Below, one piece after another: positions 33,902 through 42,021 of a stretch of DNA of 47,648 nt (positions are counted from its first letter, which is position 1; each line of letters begins with the position of its first letter). This stretch comes from Helicobacter_D ganmani. Lineage in GTDB: Bacteria > Campylobacterota > Campylobacteria > Campylobacterales > Helicobacteraceae. Under the pieces are notes generated by a model. It was not told where the DNA came from. It did not search any database and worked only from the letters and a program-made list of their open reading frames with translations. A program made the translations under genes and the position numbers. Where the stretch lies: NCBI RefSeq assembly GCF_965138225.1, contig NZ_CBCSAX010000016.1; one strand, written 5' to 3'.

Positions 33902-34843
33902 ATGGAAAGAGTTAAAAAAGTCGGAATTATCGGGGCGGGTAATGTAGGCTCTACTCTAGCTTACATTCTCTCTGCTACAACACCTTATGAAATTGTTTTG
34001 CAAGACAAAGACAAAGACCGCGCAAGAGGAATGCTACTTGATATGTTTCAAGCTTCTTGTGTAGGCACGAAATTCACCAAACTTGGCGTCATCGCATCGC
34101 CTAAAGATTTAAAAGGCTGTGATGTGATTGTGATTGCCGCTGGTTCGCCACGCCTACCCGGAATGAGTCGCAACGACTTGCTTTTTGCTAACGCCAAAGT
34201 CATTAGTGAAATTTCCCAAAATATCAAAGAAAATTCACCCGAAGCCATTGTGGTTTTGATTACCAACCCGCTAGATGCAATGGTTTATACTGCTTTAAAG
34301 GAAACAGGATTCAATCCCAAGCAAATTATGGGAATGGCTGGTGTGCTAGATAGTGCAAGAATGGTAAGTTTTATTTACGAAAAATTACAATGCGCACCAG
34401 GTCAGATTATGGCACCTGTTATGGGCGGACATGGAGATGAAATGGTACCACTTCCGCGTTTTTCTATGGTAAATGGCGTACCACTTGCTGAGTTATTAAG
34501 CCAAAATGAAATAGAAGAAATTGTGCGACGCACAAGAAATGCGGGAGCAGAGATTGTGAATTGCCTCAAGAAAGGTTCAGCTTATTTTGCCCCTGCAAGA
34601 GCAGCAGCAGAAATGGTTAGGGCAATTATGAGTGATAGCCATAAGATCCTGCCTTGTTCTGTATTGTTGCAGGGTGAATATGGTTATAATGATGTTGTGG
34701 GTGGTGTTCCGGTAGAACTTGGAATCCACGGAATTGAACGCATTGTAGAATTGCAATTAAATACAGAGGAAAAAACACAATTTGAACGTTCTATTAATTC
34801 AGTGAAAAGCTTGATTGAGGCTTTAAAAAATGAATACTTCTAA
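33902..34843 (+). CDS. mdh: Malate dehydrogenase (NAD-dependent, LDH-like family)
   Basis: The 313-aa cytoplasmic enzyme interconverts malate and oxaloacetate. GIIGAGNVGSTLAYIL is the NAD fold, GSPRLPGMSRNDL holds the arginines that select dicarboxylates (malate rather than lactate), and GGHGDEMVPL holds the catalytic histidine. MAGVLDSARM is typical of MDH. AAGGA stands 8 bases before the ATG. It lies 91 bases before oorD, and the two steps (malate oxidation, 2-oxoglutarate oxidation) serve the same branched citric-acid pathway. Confidence 0.93.
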   Translation: MERVKKVGIIGAGNVGSTLAYILSATTPYEIVLQDKDKDRARGMLLDMFQASCVGTKFTKLGVIASPKDLKGCDVIVIAAGSPRLPGMSRNDLLFANAKVISEISQNIKENSPEAIVVLITNPLDAMVYTALKETGFNPKQIMGMAGVLDSARMVSFIYEKLQCAPGQIMAPVMGGHGDEMVPLPRFSMVNGVPLAELLSQNEIEEIVRRTRNAGAEIVNCLKKGSAYFAPARAAAEMVRAIMSDSHKILPCSVLLQGEYGYNDVVGGVPVELGIHGIERIVELQLNTEEKTQFERSINSVKSLIEALKNEYF

Positions 34844-34934
34844 ATCTATTTCAAGGAGGCAAGACTATAAAGACTTTTTACAAAAATGCAGAATGTAGGA
34901 AATAGGTTTAAATTTAGAAAATTAAGGAGTTAAA

Positions 34935-35246
34935 ATGGGATTACTACAAGCCCCCAACAATACACCGGTTTGGGTTAATGAAAATCGTTGCAAGGCGTGT
35001 GATTTATGTGTGTCTGTTTGTCCAACAGGCACACTTGCTATGCGTTTAGATGAACACAGAGTTTTAGGCAAAATGGTAGAAGTACTTCACCCTGAAAGCT
35101 GTATTGGTTGTCAAGAATGCGAATTGCATTGTCCTGATTTTGCTATCGCAGTTGCAGATAGAAAAGAGTTTAAATTTGCAAAATTAACCGATGAAGCAAA
35201 ACAAAGAGCCGAAGCGATTAAAGCAAATGGCTATATGGTTGTATAA
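34935..35246 (+). CDS. oorD: 2-oxoglutarate:acceptor oxidoreductase, ferredoxin-type subunit
   Basis: The 103-aa subunit carries two [4Fe-4S] clusters (CKACDLCVSVCP and CIGCQECELHCP) that pass electrons from the catalytic subunits to ferredoxin or flavodoxin. AAGGAG precedes the ATG. It is the first gene of oorDABC, the complex that replaces the NAD-linked 2-oxoglutarate dehydrogenase in Helicobacter and Campylobacter. Confidence 0.95.
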   Translation: MGLLQAPNNTPVWVNENRCKACDLCVSVCPTGTLAMRLDEHRVLGKMVEVLHPESCIGCQECELHCPDFAIAVADRKEFKFAKLTDEAKQRAEAIKANGYMVV

Positions 35247-35256
35247 GGAGTAAGAA

Positions 35257-36384
35257 GTGAGTAGAGAATTAATTTCAAGCGGAAATGAATTGGTTGCACA
35301 CGCAGCGATTGACGCAGGCTGTAAGTTTTTTGGTGGTTATCCTATCACACCTTCTAGCGAAGTGGCTCACGAGATGAGCGTATTGCTTCCAAGAGAAAAT
35401 GGAAGTTTTATTCAAATGGAAGATGAGATTGCTGGAATCTCTGTTGCTTTAGGTGCTTCTATGAGTGGGGTAAAGTCTATGACAGCAACTTCAGGACCGG
35501 GAATCTCCTTAAAAGCTGAACAAATTGGGCTTAGCTTTATGGCAGAAGTACCTTTGGTAATTGTCAATGTTATGCGCGGAGGACCATCTACAGGACTTCC
35601 AACACGGGTAGCACAAGGAGATGTCGCGCAAGCAGCACACCCAACACACGGAGATTACCAATCCATTGCTTTATGCCCTGGTAGCCTAGAAGAAGCCTAT
35701 ACAGAGACTTTTCGCGCGTTTAACTTAGCAGAAAAGTTTATGACACCCGTCTTTTTACTTTTAGATGAAACACTAGGACATATGCACGGCAAAGCAATTG
35801 TGCCTGATTTGAATGAAATGCAAGAAAAAATAATCAATCGTCGTGTTTATAGTGGAGATAAAAACTCCTATAAACCTTACGATGTGCCTCAAGATGAACC
35901 TGCGATTCTTAATCCTTTCTTCAAAGGTTATCGCTACCATATTACAGGACTTCATCACGGACCAACAGGCTTCCCCACAGAAGATGCTGTGCTTTCACAA
36001 CAATTAATTGATAGGCTTTTCAACAAAATTTTAAGCAAAAAGCAAGAAATTGTAACTTATGAAGAATATAAGCTAGAAGATGCTGAGATTCTTTTAATTG
36101 CTTATGGTTCTACTTCAAGAAGTGCAAAAGAAGCTGTGGATAGATTACGAAATGAAGGGAAAAAAGTCGGATTGTTTAGACCTATTACACTTTGGCCTTC
36201 TCCTAGTGAAGAACTTGCAAAACTAGGCAAAAAATTTAACAAGATTCTAGTAGCAGAGCTCAATAAAGGACAATATGTCAAAGAAGTGGAGCTTGCAATG
36301 AAAAAAGAAGTTGCGTTACTTGCAAAAGCAAATGGACGCCCGCTATCCCCAATGGAAATTATGAGCAAAATTAAGGAGTTATAA
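35257..36384 (+). CDS. oorA: 2-oxoglutarate:acceptor oxidoreductase, alpha subunit
   Basis: The 375-aa subunit has the pyrimidine-binding half of the thiamine diphosphate site (FFGGYPITPSSEVAHE and MEDEIAG, which supplies the conserved Glu) and a transketolase C-terminal domain (ILLIAYGSTSRSAKEAV). It starts 10 bases after oorD with AAGGAG before a GTG start (GTGAGTAGAG). The complex is oxygen-sensitive, in line with a microaerophilic host. Confidence 0.95.
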   Translation: MSRELISSGNELVAHAAIDAGCKFFGGYPITPSSEVAHEMSVLLPRENGSFIQMEDEIAGISVALGASMSGVKSMTATSGPGISLKAEQIGLSFMAEVPLVIVNVMRGGPSTGLPTRVAQGDVAQAAHPTHGDYQSIALCPGSLEEAYTETFRAFNLAEKFMTPVFLLLDETLGHMHGKAIVPDLNEMQEKIINRRVYSGDKNSYKPYDVPQDEPAILNPFFKGYRYHITGLHHGPTGFPTEDAVLSQQLIDRLFNKILSKKQEIVTYEEYKLEDAEILLIAYGSTSRSAKEAVDRLRNEGKKVGLFRPITLWPSPSEELAKLGKKFNKILVAELNKGQYVKEVELAMKKEVALLAKANGRPLSPMEIMSKIKEL

Positions 36385-36385
36385 A

Positions 36386-37219
36386 ATGGCATTTAATTAT
36401 GATGAATACTTAAGAGTGGATAAAATGCCAACACTTTGGTGTTGGGGTTGCGGTGATGGCGTAATCTTAAAATCAATTGTTCGTGCGATTGATAAATTAG
36501 GCTGGAATATGGACGACGTCTGCTTGGTTAGCGGAATCGGTTGTAGCGGACGCGTTTCCTCTTATGTAAATTGCAATACCGTGCATACAACACATGGTAG
36601 AACACTTGCGTATGCCACAGGTATTAAACTAGCAAATCCTACCAAAAAGGTGATTGTTGTGGGTGGAGATGGTGATGGTTTAGCAATCGGTGGAAATCAC
36701 ACAATCCACGCTTGCAGAAGAAATATTGATATTAATTATGTCTTAATCAATAACTTTATTTATGGTTTGACAAATTCTCAAACTTCGCCCACTACTCCCA
36801 AAGGAATGTGGACTGTAACCGCGCAATATGGCAATGTAGATCCAGAATTTGACCCGTGCAAACTTGCTATTGCAGCAGGCGCAAGCTTCGTCGCAAGAGA
36901 ATCTGTGCTAGACCCCAAAAAGCTAGAGAAAGCTTTGGTAGAGGGATTCTCCAATGAGGGCTTCAGTTTCTTTGATATTTTTAGCAACTGCCATGTCAAT
37001 CTTGGTAGAAAAAATAAAATGGGAGAAGCAATTGACACCCTTAAATGGATTGAAAGCCGTATCATTTCTAAGAAAAAATACGAAGAATTAAGCGAAGAGG
37101 AAAGAATCGGAAAATATCCAACAGGAATCTTACACCACGATACAAACAAATTGGAATACTGCAAGGCTTATCAACAAGTACAAGAGAAAGCACAAGCAAA
37201 AAAAGGAGGTGCAAAATGA
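36386..37219 (+). CDS. oorB: 2-oxoglutarate:acceptor oxidoreductase, beta subunit
   Basis: The 277-aa subunit has the diphosphate-binding half of the thiamine site: VVGGDGDGLAIGGNH with the following INNFIYGLTNSQ. The cysteines WCWGCGDG and the SGIGCSGR motif are typical of KorB-type subunits. Starts 1 base after the oorA stop and overlaps oorC by 4 bases. Confidence 0.95.
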   Translation: MAFNYDEYLRVDKMPTLWCWGCGDGVILKSIVRAIDKLGWNMDDVCLVSGIGCSGRVSSYVNCNTVHTTHGRTLAYATGIKLANPTKKVIVVGGDGDGLAIGGNHTIHACRRNIDINYVLINNFIYGLTNSQTSPTTPKGMWTVTAQYGNVDPEFDPCKLAIAAGASFVARESVLDPKKLEKALVEGFSNEGFSFFDIFSNCHVNLGRKNKMGEAIDTLKWIESRIISKKKYEELSEEERIGKYPTGILHHDTNKLEYCKAYQQVQEKAQAKKGGAK

Positions 37220-37779
37220 GAAGACAACTCCGCTTTACAGGTGTTGGAGGACAAGGTGTTTTACTAGCAGGTGAAATCCTCGCAGAAGCACAAATTAAAA
37301 CTGGTGGCTATGGTGTCAAAGCCGCAACTTATACTTCTCAAGTGCGTGGAGGACCAACAAAAGTTGATATTTTGCTAGACGAGGATGAGATTCTTTATCC
37401 TTATGCAAATGATGGGGAAGTAGAATATATGCTTTCCACAGCACAGGTAAGCTATGACCAATTCAAAGGTGGCTTAAAAGAGGGCGCGATTATTGTAGTA
37501 GAGCCAAATTTAGTAACTCCAAATGCAGAGGATAAGAAGAAATTTAAAATCTATCCGATTCCAATTATTACCATTGCCAAAAATGAAGTAGGCAATGTCG
37601 TAACACAATCTGTTGTGGCACTAGCAGTAACCGTAACACTAACGCAATGTGTGGATAGAAATTTAGTTTATGACACAATGATTAGCAAAGTTCCTGCAAA
37701 AGTCGTAGAACTCAATAAAAAAGCCTTTGAGCTTGGCGAAAAATACGCTAAAGACGCTTTAACAAAAGGTTCTTTATAA
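37216..37779 (+). CDS. oorC: 2-oxoglutarate:acceptor oxidoreductase, gamma subunit
   Basis: The 187-aa subunit has FTGVGGQGVLLAGEILAEA, the typical gamma-domain start, and YTSQVRGGPTKVDI. AAAGGAGGTGCAAA precedes the ATG, which overlaps the oorB stop. It closes the operon, and a strong terminator follows. Confidence 0.95.
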   Translation: MRRQLRFTGVGGQGVLLAGEILAEAQIKTGGYGVKAATYTSQVRGGPTKVDILLDEDEILYPYANDGEVEYMLSTAQVSYDQFKGGLKEGAIIVVEPNLVTPNAEDKKKFKIYPIPIITIAKNEVGNVVTQSVVALAVTVTLTQCVDRNLVYDTMISKVPAKVVELNKKAFELGEKYAKDALTKGSL

Positions 37780-37795
37780 TTTCCGGCCCCTTAGG

Positions 37796-37820
37796 GTTGG
37801 GGATTACTCCCCACTTTTTT
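37796..37820 (+). terminator. Rho-independent terminator of oorDABC
   Basis: GGGG-ATTACT-CCCC with adjoining GTT/AC forms a hairpin (37799-37812), followed by a T6 run at 37815-37820, 20 bases after the oorC stop. Confidence 0.85.
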
Positions 37821-37828
37821 AATATAAA

Positions 37829-38066
37829 TTTGTCCTTGTCAAGGCGTGCATTCTATCCTCACAAAAAAATTCAAGAAATCGCAATGTATTTTTGTTTCGT
37901 TCTCACGAGATTCCACTTGTGGTATCGTGGAAATCCATATTAGTGTGTGTCCTTGCAAGACTTGATTTATCAAGAGTTGTCGCAATCTATAATTTTGCAT
38001 AAATAAATTTTATTATGAAATCCATAAAGATTTAAAGATAAGATGCTTTCCTTTGTAAGGATGAGA
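37829..38066. repeat. Palindromic dispersed repeat, locus D
   Basis: The best unit (37949-37993) reads GTCCTTGCAAG, then ACTTGATTTATCAAGA, then GTTGTCGCAATCTATAAT. TTTGCATAAATAAA and TATTATGAAATCC follow, as at locus C, and a degenerate inverted unit lies at 38044-38066. Left of it stand two more degenerate units, one at 37829-37856 starting GTCCTTGTCAAGGCGTG and one around 37907-37935 with TTCCAC/GTGGAA arms. The locus fills the 296-base gap between the convergent ends of oorC and the SIMPL-like gene. Confidence 0.8.
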
Positions 38067-38075
38067 TTATTTAAA

Positions 38076-38813
38076 CTAACGACAGCTAAAGACGACATTC
38101 CCTCGCGCCATCTTTTGTGTAGGCTTAGCAGTTGGTAGATTCACACTTTCTAGTGATTTTGCCTCATCTCTTGCAGCATTTAAAGAAGCTTTTAACATTG
38201 TTGGCATTGCACGCTCTTGCACTATCGGACTTAAATTAATCTCCTTAACACTGCATTTTTGCTTAGAAAATTTGGAATATTCTTTAGCTTTTTGCATAGC
38301 AAGCTCTAATAACTCCATATTCAACTGCTCATCTATCTCCGCAAGCTTTTTTTCATCTACGACTTTTTCAATGCTTGGCAAAGCAAACAACAAATAGGGA
38401 TTCTTTCTTGCTTCCTCTTCAATTTTTTGAATGATTTGGTCATAAGATTTCTTTTGCTCTTTTGTAAATTCACAATTCAAACTATAATGTGTTTCAAACC
38501 CATTCTGCATTCTTGTGCCGTTTTTGTATGCGTAAATTGGCTCAATATTGAAACTTCCACCCTTACAAATACTATTCTCTCCCAAAAAAGCATTTAGGGT
38601 ATTATAGGTTTTGATGATGATATTTTTATCTTCCATACTCAAACTTTTAAGTTTCCGCAAAGATTCGCTTTCTCTAATGTTTATAAAACTGATATATTTC
38701 GCCGCTTCCACTTCTATGCTGACACTTAAATCCTGCTTAATCAACATCTCTGCCCACGCATTTATACTTAAACCAGACCAAAATATACCAACAAAAACCA
38801 ACTTCTTTAGCAT
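38076..38813 (-). CDS. Exported SIMPL (DUF541)-like protein
   Basis: The 245-aa protein has a Sec signal peptide (MLKKLVFVGIFWSGLSINAWA). The mature part, with NGFETHYSLNCEFTKEQKKSYD, SIEKVVDEKKLAEIDEQL and AMQKAKEYSKF, follows the pattern of SIMPL domains: a strand-rich part, then a helix of alanine and lysine (A..KA). SIMPL proteins are periplasmic, with roles ranging from oxidative-stress defence to signalling; the role here is unknown. Four cysteines in the mature part (ICKG, NCEF, KCSV, SCR) could make disulfides. AAAGGG precedes the ATG. The gene lies behind the rplT terminator and is transcribed alone. Confidence 0.65.
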   Translation of the reverse strand: MLKKLVFVGIFWSGLSINAWAEMLIKQDLSVSIEVEAAKYISFINIRESESLRKLKSLSMEDKNIIIKTYNTLNAFLGENSICKGGSFNIEPIYAYKNGTRMQNGFETHYSLNCEFTKEQKKSYDQIIQKIEEEARKNPYLLFALPSIEKVVDEKKLAEIDEQLNMELLELAMQKAKEYSKFSKQKCSVKEINLSPIVQERAMPTMLKASLNAARDEAKSLESVNLPTAKPTQKMARGNVVFSCR

Positions 38814-38849
38814 TAAAAAACCCTTTGAAATTAATATTTTTTATTAATT

Positions 38850-38893
38850 TAAAAAGATTTGAATTTAGGGATTCTATTTTTAAGAATCCCTAA
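38850..38893 (-). terminator. Terminator of thrS-infC-rpmI-rplT
   Basis: A perfect 11-bp stem (TTAGGGATTCT/AGAATCCCTAA, 38865-38893) lies 6 bases after the rplT stop on the minus strand, followed by AAATCTTTTT. Confidence 0.8.
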
Positions 38894-38898
38894 CGGCT

Positions 38899-39252
38899 TT
38901 AGAGTGCTTTTTTAGCACTTTCAACGATTTTTGCAAATGCAACAGGCTCATTCATTGCAATATCTGCCAAAATTTTCCTATCTAGTGTGATTCCAGCTTT
39001 TTTTAATCCAAACATAAATTTTGAATAACTAATCGCATTGATTCTGCAAGCTGCATTGATTCTCACAATCCAAAGCTTTCTGAAGTCTCTTTTCTTTTGC
39101 TTTCTATCACGGAATGCATAACATAAACTACGTTCTAACTGCTCTTTGGCTTTTCTAAAGTGCTTATGCCTTGCACTATAAAATCCACGCGCTAATTTTA
39201 AAACTTTTTTGTGGCGACGTCTTCGCACAACTCCTGTTTTAACTCTTGCCAT
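38899..39252 (-). CDS. rplT: Ribosomal protein bL20
   Basis: A 117-aa early-assembly protein of 50S. It begins MARVKTGVVRRRRHKKVLKLARG and has RRDFRKLWIVRINAA-type text (seen as KRDFRKLWIVRINAA). In E. coli L20 represses rpmI-rplT by binding mRNA; here the 94-base spacer to rpmI has hairpins. Confidence 0.98.
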   Translation of the reverse strand: MARVKTGVVRRRRHKKVLKLARGFYSARHKHFRKAKEQLERSLCYAFRDRKQKKRDFRKLWIVRINAACRINAISYSKFMFGLKKAGITLDRKILADIAMNEPVAFAKIVESAKKAL

Positions 39253-39298
39253 TTTTATCCTTTACCATATTGTGGTGCGGTATTATCTACCAAACTTG

Positions 39299-39333
39299 CC
39301 CAAAAATTGGGGAATGACATACTTTTATGTATG
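39299..39333 (-). promoter_or_regulatory. Hairpins in the rpmI-rplT spacer
   Basis: The 94-base spacer carries two stem-loops on the minus strand: CATAC/GTATG (39318-39333) and CCCC/GGG (39299-39312). The other genes in this operon stand within 25 bases of each other, so the wide gap is out of pattern. An L20-binding control element is possible but not shown. Confidence 0.35.
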
Positions 39334-39346
39334 AAACTTCTTTAAC

Positions 39347-39541
39347 CTATGCCATACAAAGCAGTTTTTTAACTTGCTCAATATTAGCATCATGAACATA
39401 TTTAGGCGCATTCAAACTTGCAATCTTTCTTGGACGCTTTTTGGTCAAAATATGACTTTTAAAAGCAGAACCGCGTTTAATAAGATTCTTTTTGAGTTTG
39501 AATCTCTTAGCTGCACCACGATTTGTTTTCATCTTTGGCAT
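39347..39541 (-). CDS. rpmI: Ribosomal protein bL35
   Basis: A 64-aa basic 50S protein: MPKMKTNRGAAKRFKLKKN and LTKKRPRKIASLNAPKYV are typical. AAAGGAGAAAGCA precedes the ATG, 24 bases after infC. Confidence 0.97.
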   Translation of the reverse strand: MPKMKTNRGAAKRFKLKKNLIKRGSAFKSHILTKKRPRKIASLNAPKYVHDANIEQVKKLLCMA

Positions 39542-39565
39542 TGCTTTCTCCTTTCATAAGATAAA

Positions 39566-40081
39566 TTATTTTTTGGGTGTTACAAGCATATTAACATAAC
39601 GACCTTCCACCTTGTAGTCTTTGTCAATATTTGCAACTTCTTCAAGCATTGAAGCAACTCTATTTAGCACTTCAAAACCTGCTTGAGGCTCGCTTACTTC
39701 GCGCCCACGTAAAAATACGCGGAATCGCACATGCTTATTTTCTTCTAAAAATTCCTTTGCGTGTTTTACTTTATAATTAATATCATTGCTCGCAATCTTT
39801 ACAGAGAGCTTGATTTCTTTAATTTCAATTTGTTTTTGTTTTTTCTTGGCTTCTTTTTGCTTTTTCTCTTGTTGATAACGAAATTTTCCATAATCCATTA
39901 TTTTACATACTGGTGGTTTTGCATCTGGTGCGATTAAAACCAAATCCAAACCTTTGCTATCAGCAATCCTTAAAGCTTCTTCAGAGCTAATCAATCCATA
40001 TTGCTCACCATCGTCTCCTACACAGCGGATTTGTGGAAAATCTATTTCCTCATTGAGGACTATTTCATCATTCTTACTCAA
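39566..40081 (-). CDS. infC: Translation initiation factor IF-3 with a TTG start
   Basis: The 171-aa factor keeps subunits apart and checks the start codon. It has LNEEIDFPQIRCVGDDGEQYG at the N-terminal domain, and KIMDYGKFRYQQEKKQKEAKK (the linker) before the C-terminal domain (FRVFLRGREVSEPQAG). No in-frame ATG exists before CKIM near residue 60, so initiation must use TTG at 40079-40081, with GAGG 7 bases upstream. The TTG overlaps the thrS stop (TTTTGAG). In E. coli IF-3 limits its own synthesis through a rare AUU start; the TTG here may serve the same feedback, which is an inference. Confidence 0.93.
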   Translation of the reverse strand: MSKNDEIVLNEEIDFPQIRCVGDDGEQYGLISSEEALRIADSKGLDLVLIAPDAKPPVCKIMDYGKFRYQQEKKQKEAKKKQKQIEIKEIKLSVKIASNDINYKVKHAKEFLEENKHVRFRVFLRGREVSEPQAGFEVLNRVASMLEEVANIDKDYKVEGRYVNMLVTPKK

Positions 40082-41895
40082 AAGCTAACCTCACGCATTT
40101 TCTCCTTATTAAATTGAATAAAATCATCAAAACTTACATCTGATTGTTCTTTGGTGCGACGATTGCGCACTGCTACTTTTCTTTCCTCCATTTCCTTAGC
40201 ACCTAAAACCGCAATGATTGGCACTCTTTGCTTTTCTGCATTGCGGATTCTTTTATTAAGCGTTTCGCTTTTTTCTTCAATTTCTGCATAAACACCAACT
40301 TTTAAAAGTGCATTGTGCAATTCTTTTGCATAAGCATTTTGTGCTTCATTGATTGGAATAATAATCACTTGGGTTGGCGCAACAAAAAATGGAAATTCTC
40401 CTCCAAAATGCTCTGTTAAAATCGCTACAAATCGTTCAAAACTTCCTAAAATTGCACGATGAATCATCACGGGCTGCTGTGCTGTGTTGTTCTCATCTGT
40501 GTAAGTTAAATCAAATCTCTCTGGCAAATTCATATCAATTTGCACAGTGCCACACTGCCACTTTCGCCCAATTGCATCGGTGATTTTAATATCAATTTTG
40601 GGACCATAAAATGCCCCGCCCCCCTCGTCAATCTTGTAAGAGATTCCACAGCGGTTTAACGCACCCTTTAATGCTTCTGTTGCTTGTTCCCATACTGCAT
40701 CACTGCCGATGGATTTCTCTGGCTTAGTAGAAATCTCCATTTCATAGCTAAACCCAAAGGCATTCATAATTTTTTGCGTGAAATCAATGATATTTTCTAC
40801 TTCACTTGCAATTTGGCTTGGGCGACAGAAAATATGTGCGTCATCTTGGGTAAATTCACGCACACGCAACAATCCGTGCAAGACTCCACTTTTCTCGTGG
40901 CGATGTACCACGCCATATTCATAGAATCGCAAAGGCAATTCGCGATAACTACGTAATGCGCTTTGATAGACTTTGATATGCCCAACGCAATTCATAGGCT
41001 TGATACCATATTCCACCTCATCAATCGTCGTGAAATACATATTTTCACCATAATTTGCATAATGCCCGCTTGTTTTCCATACTGCACTTTTTAGAATCTC
41101 TGGACCGCGCACAGGCTCATATCCCCGCTCAATGAGTGCTTGTGTCAAGAGATTTTCAAGATTGCGCCTAAGCCTAGCTCCCTTGGGCAACCAAATGGGT
41201 AATCCCGCTCCGATTTCCTCATCAAAGGTGAAAAGCTCCATTTCCATACCAACTTTTCTATGGTCGCGTTTTTTGGCTTCTTCTAATTGTCTTAAATACT
41301 GACTTAAAGATTCTTTGTTTGCAAAAGCAATCCCATAGATTCTTGTTAGCATTTCAGCCTTTTCGTCTCCTCCAAGATAAGCACCAGCAATTTTTGTAAG
41401 CTTAAAGGCATTCAGTAATTTTAAAGTTGGCAAATGCGGACCGCGACACAAATCCTCAAAATCTCCTTGAGAATAAATACTCAAAGTCCCATCTCCTAGA
41501 GGAATCTTACGAATGACAGCTTGTTTTAAATCATCGTTTTGAAATTTTATGATTGCTTCTTCTCGTTTTAAATGGTATTTTATAATTTTCTCGCCCTTTT
41601 TAGCAATTTCTTTCATCTTAGATTCTATTGCAACCAAATCTTCCTCACTGATTTTTTGGTGTATGCGAAAATCATAATAGAATCCCTCTTCTACCACAGG
41701 ACCAACGAAAAATTGTGCTTCAGGATAAAGTGTTTTAATGGCTTCTGCCATTAAATGCGCACAAGTATGGCGCATAATAGCAAGCGATTCTTCGGAATTA
41801 TCAAAATAAATCGGCTCACCTTTTAAGCCCAATTCCTCCGCACTTTGTGTATCATAGATTGCGTTATTTGCTTTGATACCAATGATTACAGACAT
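40078..41895 (-). CDS. thrS: Threonyl-tRNA synthetase
   Basis: The 605-aa enzyme charges tRNA-Thr. The editing domain shows HTCAH and CRGPH. The class II core has motif 2 (LRVREFTQDDAHIFC), zinc ligands in MNCVGH, and motif 3 in MIHRAILGSFERFVAI. The C-terminal anticodon-binding domain follows (QVIIIPINEAQNAYAKEL). The N-terminal part before the editing domain is only about 40 residues, so the TGS (N1) domain of the 642-aa E. coli enzyme is shortened or lost. GGGCAAGATTTT precedes the ATG. It heads the operon thrS-infC-rpmI-rplT. Confidence 0.96.
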   Translation of the reverse strand: MSVIIGIKANNAIYDTQSAEELGLKGEPIYFDNSEESLAIMRHTCAHLMAEAIKTLYPEAQFFVGPVVEEGFYYDFRIHQKISEEDLVAIESKMKEIAKKGEKIIKYHLKREEAIIKFQNDDLKQAVIRKIPLGDGTLSIYSQGDFEDLCRGPHLPTLKLLNAFKLTKIAGAYLGGDEKAEMLTRIYGIAFANKESLSQYLRQLEEAKKRDHRKVGMEMELFTFDEEIGAGLPIWLPKGARLRRNLENLLTQALIERGYEPVRGPEILKSAVWKTSGHYANYGENMYFTTIDEVEYGIKPMNCVGHIKVYQSALRSYRELPLRFYEYGVVHRHEKSGVLHGLLRVREFTQDDAHIFCRPSQIASEVENIIDFTQKIMNAFGFSYEMEISTKPEKSIGSDAVWEQATEALKGALNRCGISYKIDEGGGAFYGPKIDIKITDAIGRKWQCGTVQIDMNLPERFDLTYTDENNTAQQPVMIHRAILGSFERFVAILTEHFGGEFPFFVAPTQVIIIPINEAQNAYAKELHNALLKVGVYAEIEEKSETLNKRIRNAEKQRVPIIAVLGAKEMEERKVAVRNRRTKEQSDVSFDDFIQFNKEKMREVSF

Positions 41896-41931
41896 AAAAT
41901 CTTGCCCTTTAAAATTAAAAAATAAGTATAG

Positions 41932-41937
41932 ATTATA
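41932..41937 (-). promoter_or_regulatory. Promoter (-10 box) of thrS-infC-rpmI-rplT
   Basis: GCTATAATCT on the minus strand gives a perfect TATAAT with the T of an extended motif, 37 bases before the thrS ATG. No T-box or long leader is visible. Confidence 0.65.
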
Positions 41938-42021
41938 GCAAAAAAATAGACAACTAACGCTTAAAAGATTTTGAGAATTATAAATATTGTTTAATTTTAG
42001 ATTCTACCACCCCTCCAATGC

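Noticed and set aside
33902..34843. L-lactate dehydrogenase
   Set aside because: The SPRLPGMSR loop places arginines at the positions that select dicarboxylic substrates, and the neighbourhood with oorDABC fits malate dehydrogenase.
34853..34933. AAGGAGG without a start codon, and a 15-codon ORF (34886-34933) just before oorD
   Set aside because: The SD-like site is too far (26 bases) from the small ATG, the peptide has no attenuator pattern (no repeated codons), and oorD has its own AAGGAG.
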